This document shows, one piece after another, positions 38,198-39,435 of a stretch of 39,435 bases of DNA. A program made the translations under genes and the position numbers. Every line of letters starts with the position of its first letter. The first letter of the stretch is position 1. Source of the DNA: Methylococcaceae bacterium (lineage in GTDB: Bacteria > Pseudomonadota > Gammaproteobacteria > Methylococcales > Methylomonadaceae). The notes under the pieces were generated by a model, which was given only the letters and a program-made list of their open reading frames with translations, did not search any database and was not told the DNA's origin. The DNA lies in NCBI GenBank assembly GCA_012965425.1, contig DTSI01000033.1, positions 1 through 39,435 of the forward strand, given 5' to 3'.

Positions 38198-39435
38198 ATG
38201 CAGAACAGTTTCCCTCTTTGGAAAAATTTATTTATTGTCCTAGTGTTGGGCTTGGGTTTACTTTATGCGTTGCCAAATATCTATGGTGACGATCCTTCGG
38301 TACAGATTTCTTCAACGCGAAGCACTCAACTCAGTGACGATCAACGCGACTTAATAGAAGAAACATTAAGTGCGCAAGGTATCACGGCAAAGGCGATTGA
38401 ATTTAGTGGCGATCGAATATTGGTTCGTCTGGAAAATCTTGATGATCAGATCAAGGCGGCAGACTATTTAAAGGTTGCTTTAGGGCGGGGGTTTACGACC
38501 GCGTTAAATTTGGCTCCGGCGACACCTGAATGGTTGCGTGCTATTGCAGCAGAACCTATGTATTTGGGTTTGGATTTACGTGGCGGGGTTCATTTCTTGC
38601 TTGAGGTCGATATGGATGCGGCAATTAAGCAGGCTGAAGAACGTTATGTAGGCGATATTCGTGGGGCGTTGCGGGCTGAGAAAATTCGATATGCTTCGAT
38701 TGGTCAAGTCAATGATGTTATTCAAGTTAAATTAAAATCAGAAGTAGATGCCGCTAATGCAAAAGCTGTATTAGGGACTGAATTTAGAAGTCTGAAACTT
38801 GCTGATGGTAAAGAGTTATTTGTTATTGAAGCACGTATTTCCATTGACGAGAAAAAAGAAATAAAGAAATTTGCATTAGCTCAGAATATGACAACGCTGC
38901 GAAACCGGGTCAATGAACTGGGTGTTGCAGAGCCCATTATTCAACAGCAGGGAGACACACGGATTGTTGTGCAATTACCGGGCGTGCAAGATACGACGCG
39001 GGCTAAAGAGATTCTTGGTGCGACTGCATCGTTGGAATTTAGAATGGTTGATATTAAACATGATGCTCAACTTGCAGCCAAAGGAAAGCAGTCGATTGGT
39101 TCACGGTTGTATTATGAACGTAATGGTCAGCCGATTCTTTTGAAACGTCAGATTATTGTTACGGGTGATCAAATCGTTGATGCCTCTTCTGGGCTTGACC
39201 AAAATAATTCTGCGGCGGTTTATATTACCTTAGATGGCGTTGGAGCCAAGAAAATGGGGCGTACAACCCGTGATAATATTGGCAAACCAATGGCAGTTGT
39301 GTTTATTGAAAATAAGGTTGAAACACGGATAGTCAACGGCAAGAAGGTGCGTCATAAGGAAAAACTTGAAGAAGTGATTAATGTTGCAACTATTCAAGGG
39401 GTGTTTAGTAAAAGATTTCAAATTACCGGTTTAGA
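38198..39435 (+). CDS. secD: Protein translocase subunit SecD (partial, runs off the window)
   Basis: Membrane subunit that uses proton-motive force to pull exported proteins out of SecYEG. The first 412 codons are present, with no stop. TM1 (about 10-28) begins LWKNLFIVLVLGLGLLYALP. The periplasmic P1 domain contains the signature YLGLDLRGGVHFLLEV near residue 126, then TLRNRVNELGVAEPIIQQQG, RIVVQLPGVQD and GATASLEFRMVD. The missing part should contain the remaining transmembrane helices. GGA lies six bases before the ATG. It follows yajC by 97 bases. Confidence 0.96.
   Translation, partial: MQNSFPLWKNLFIVLVLGLGLLYALPNIYGDDPSVQISSTRSTQLSDDQRDLIEETLSAQGITAKAIEFSGDRILVRLENLDDQIKAADYLKVALGRGFTTALNLAPATPEWLRAIAAEPMYLGLDLRGGVHFLLEVDMDAAIKQAEERYVGDIRGALRAEKIRYASIGQVNDVIQVKLKSEVDAANAKAVLGTEFRSLKLADGKELFVIEARISIDEKKEIKKFALAQNMTTLRNRVNELGVAEPIIQQQGDTRIVVQLPGVQDTTRAKEILGATASLEFRMVDIKHDAQLAAKGKQSIGSRLYYERNGQPILLKRQIIVTGDQIVDASSGLDQNNSAAVYITLDGVGAKKMGRTTRDNIGKPMAVVFIENKVETRIVNGKKVRHKEKLEEVINVATIQGVFSKRFQITGL

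Overview
The window is chromosomal DNA from a gammaproteobacterium with fairly low GC by eye (many TTA, ATT and AAA codons). The evidence is the gene set and its order: hslVU, ubiE-ubiJ-ubiB, rpoZ-spoT-ridA-recG, ubiC-ubiA, rpoH of the sigma-32 type, gltB-gltD, and tgt-yajC-secD. The ubiquinone genes, bifunctional SpoT and NADPH glutamate synthase suggest a free-living respiring bacterium. A methanotroph-like lineage (Methylococcales) is possible, but nothing in the window proves it. I see no rRNA, CRISPR array, insertion sequence, phage gene or attachment site.

Layout. 1-5400: tRNA-Phe on the minus strand with its own promoter, then the HslVU protease and three ubiquinone genes. 5400-13100: pgk, then rpoZ-spoT-ridA-recG running almost without gaps into ubiC-ubiA. 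13090-14710: two very small predicted membrane proteins and a quinone-oxidoreductase-like gene, all on the minus strand. 14830-17750: a CvfB-like S1 protein, a YlqF/RbgA ribosome-assembly GTPase, and rpoH with a perfect CIRCE operator in its leader and a strong terminator behind it. 17750-23630: a sensory cluster that begins at an excellent sigma-54 promoter. It encodes a small predicted outer-membrane barrel, a periplasmic protein joining a TRAP-type (DctP) and an ABC-type (LivJ-like) solute-binding domain, now split by a one-base frameshift, and a large hybrid histidine kinase. 23758-25518: a lipoprotein of about 13 MORN repeats fused to a trypsin-like domain that has lost its catalytic residues. 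25535-28587: a family-5 uracil-DNA glycosylase, uvrC and pgsA, with overlapping ends. 28660-34750: gltD and gltB on the minus strand, followed by about 500 bases without a gene. 35259-39435: a UbiH-family hydroxylase, tgt, yajC and the start of secD, which runs off the window.

How the genes work together. Six genes in three places serve ubiquinone synthesis (ubiC, ubiA, ubiE, ubiB, ubiJ, and a ring hydroxylase). HslVU, RpoH and CIRCE form a protein-quality and heat-shock theme, and the CIRCE site suggests that the HrcA repressor controls synthesis of the heat-shock sigma factor. The least ordinary part is 17750-25518. It looks like an extracytoplasmic sensing system that uses transporter-type binding domains with no transporter membrane genes beside them, followed by the MORN/pseudoprotease lipoprotein.
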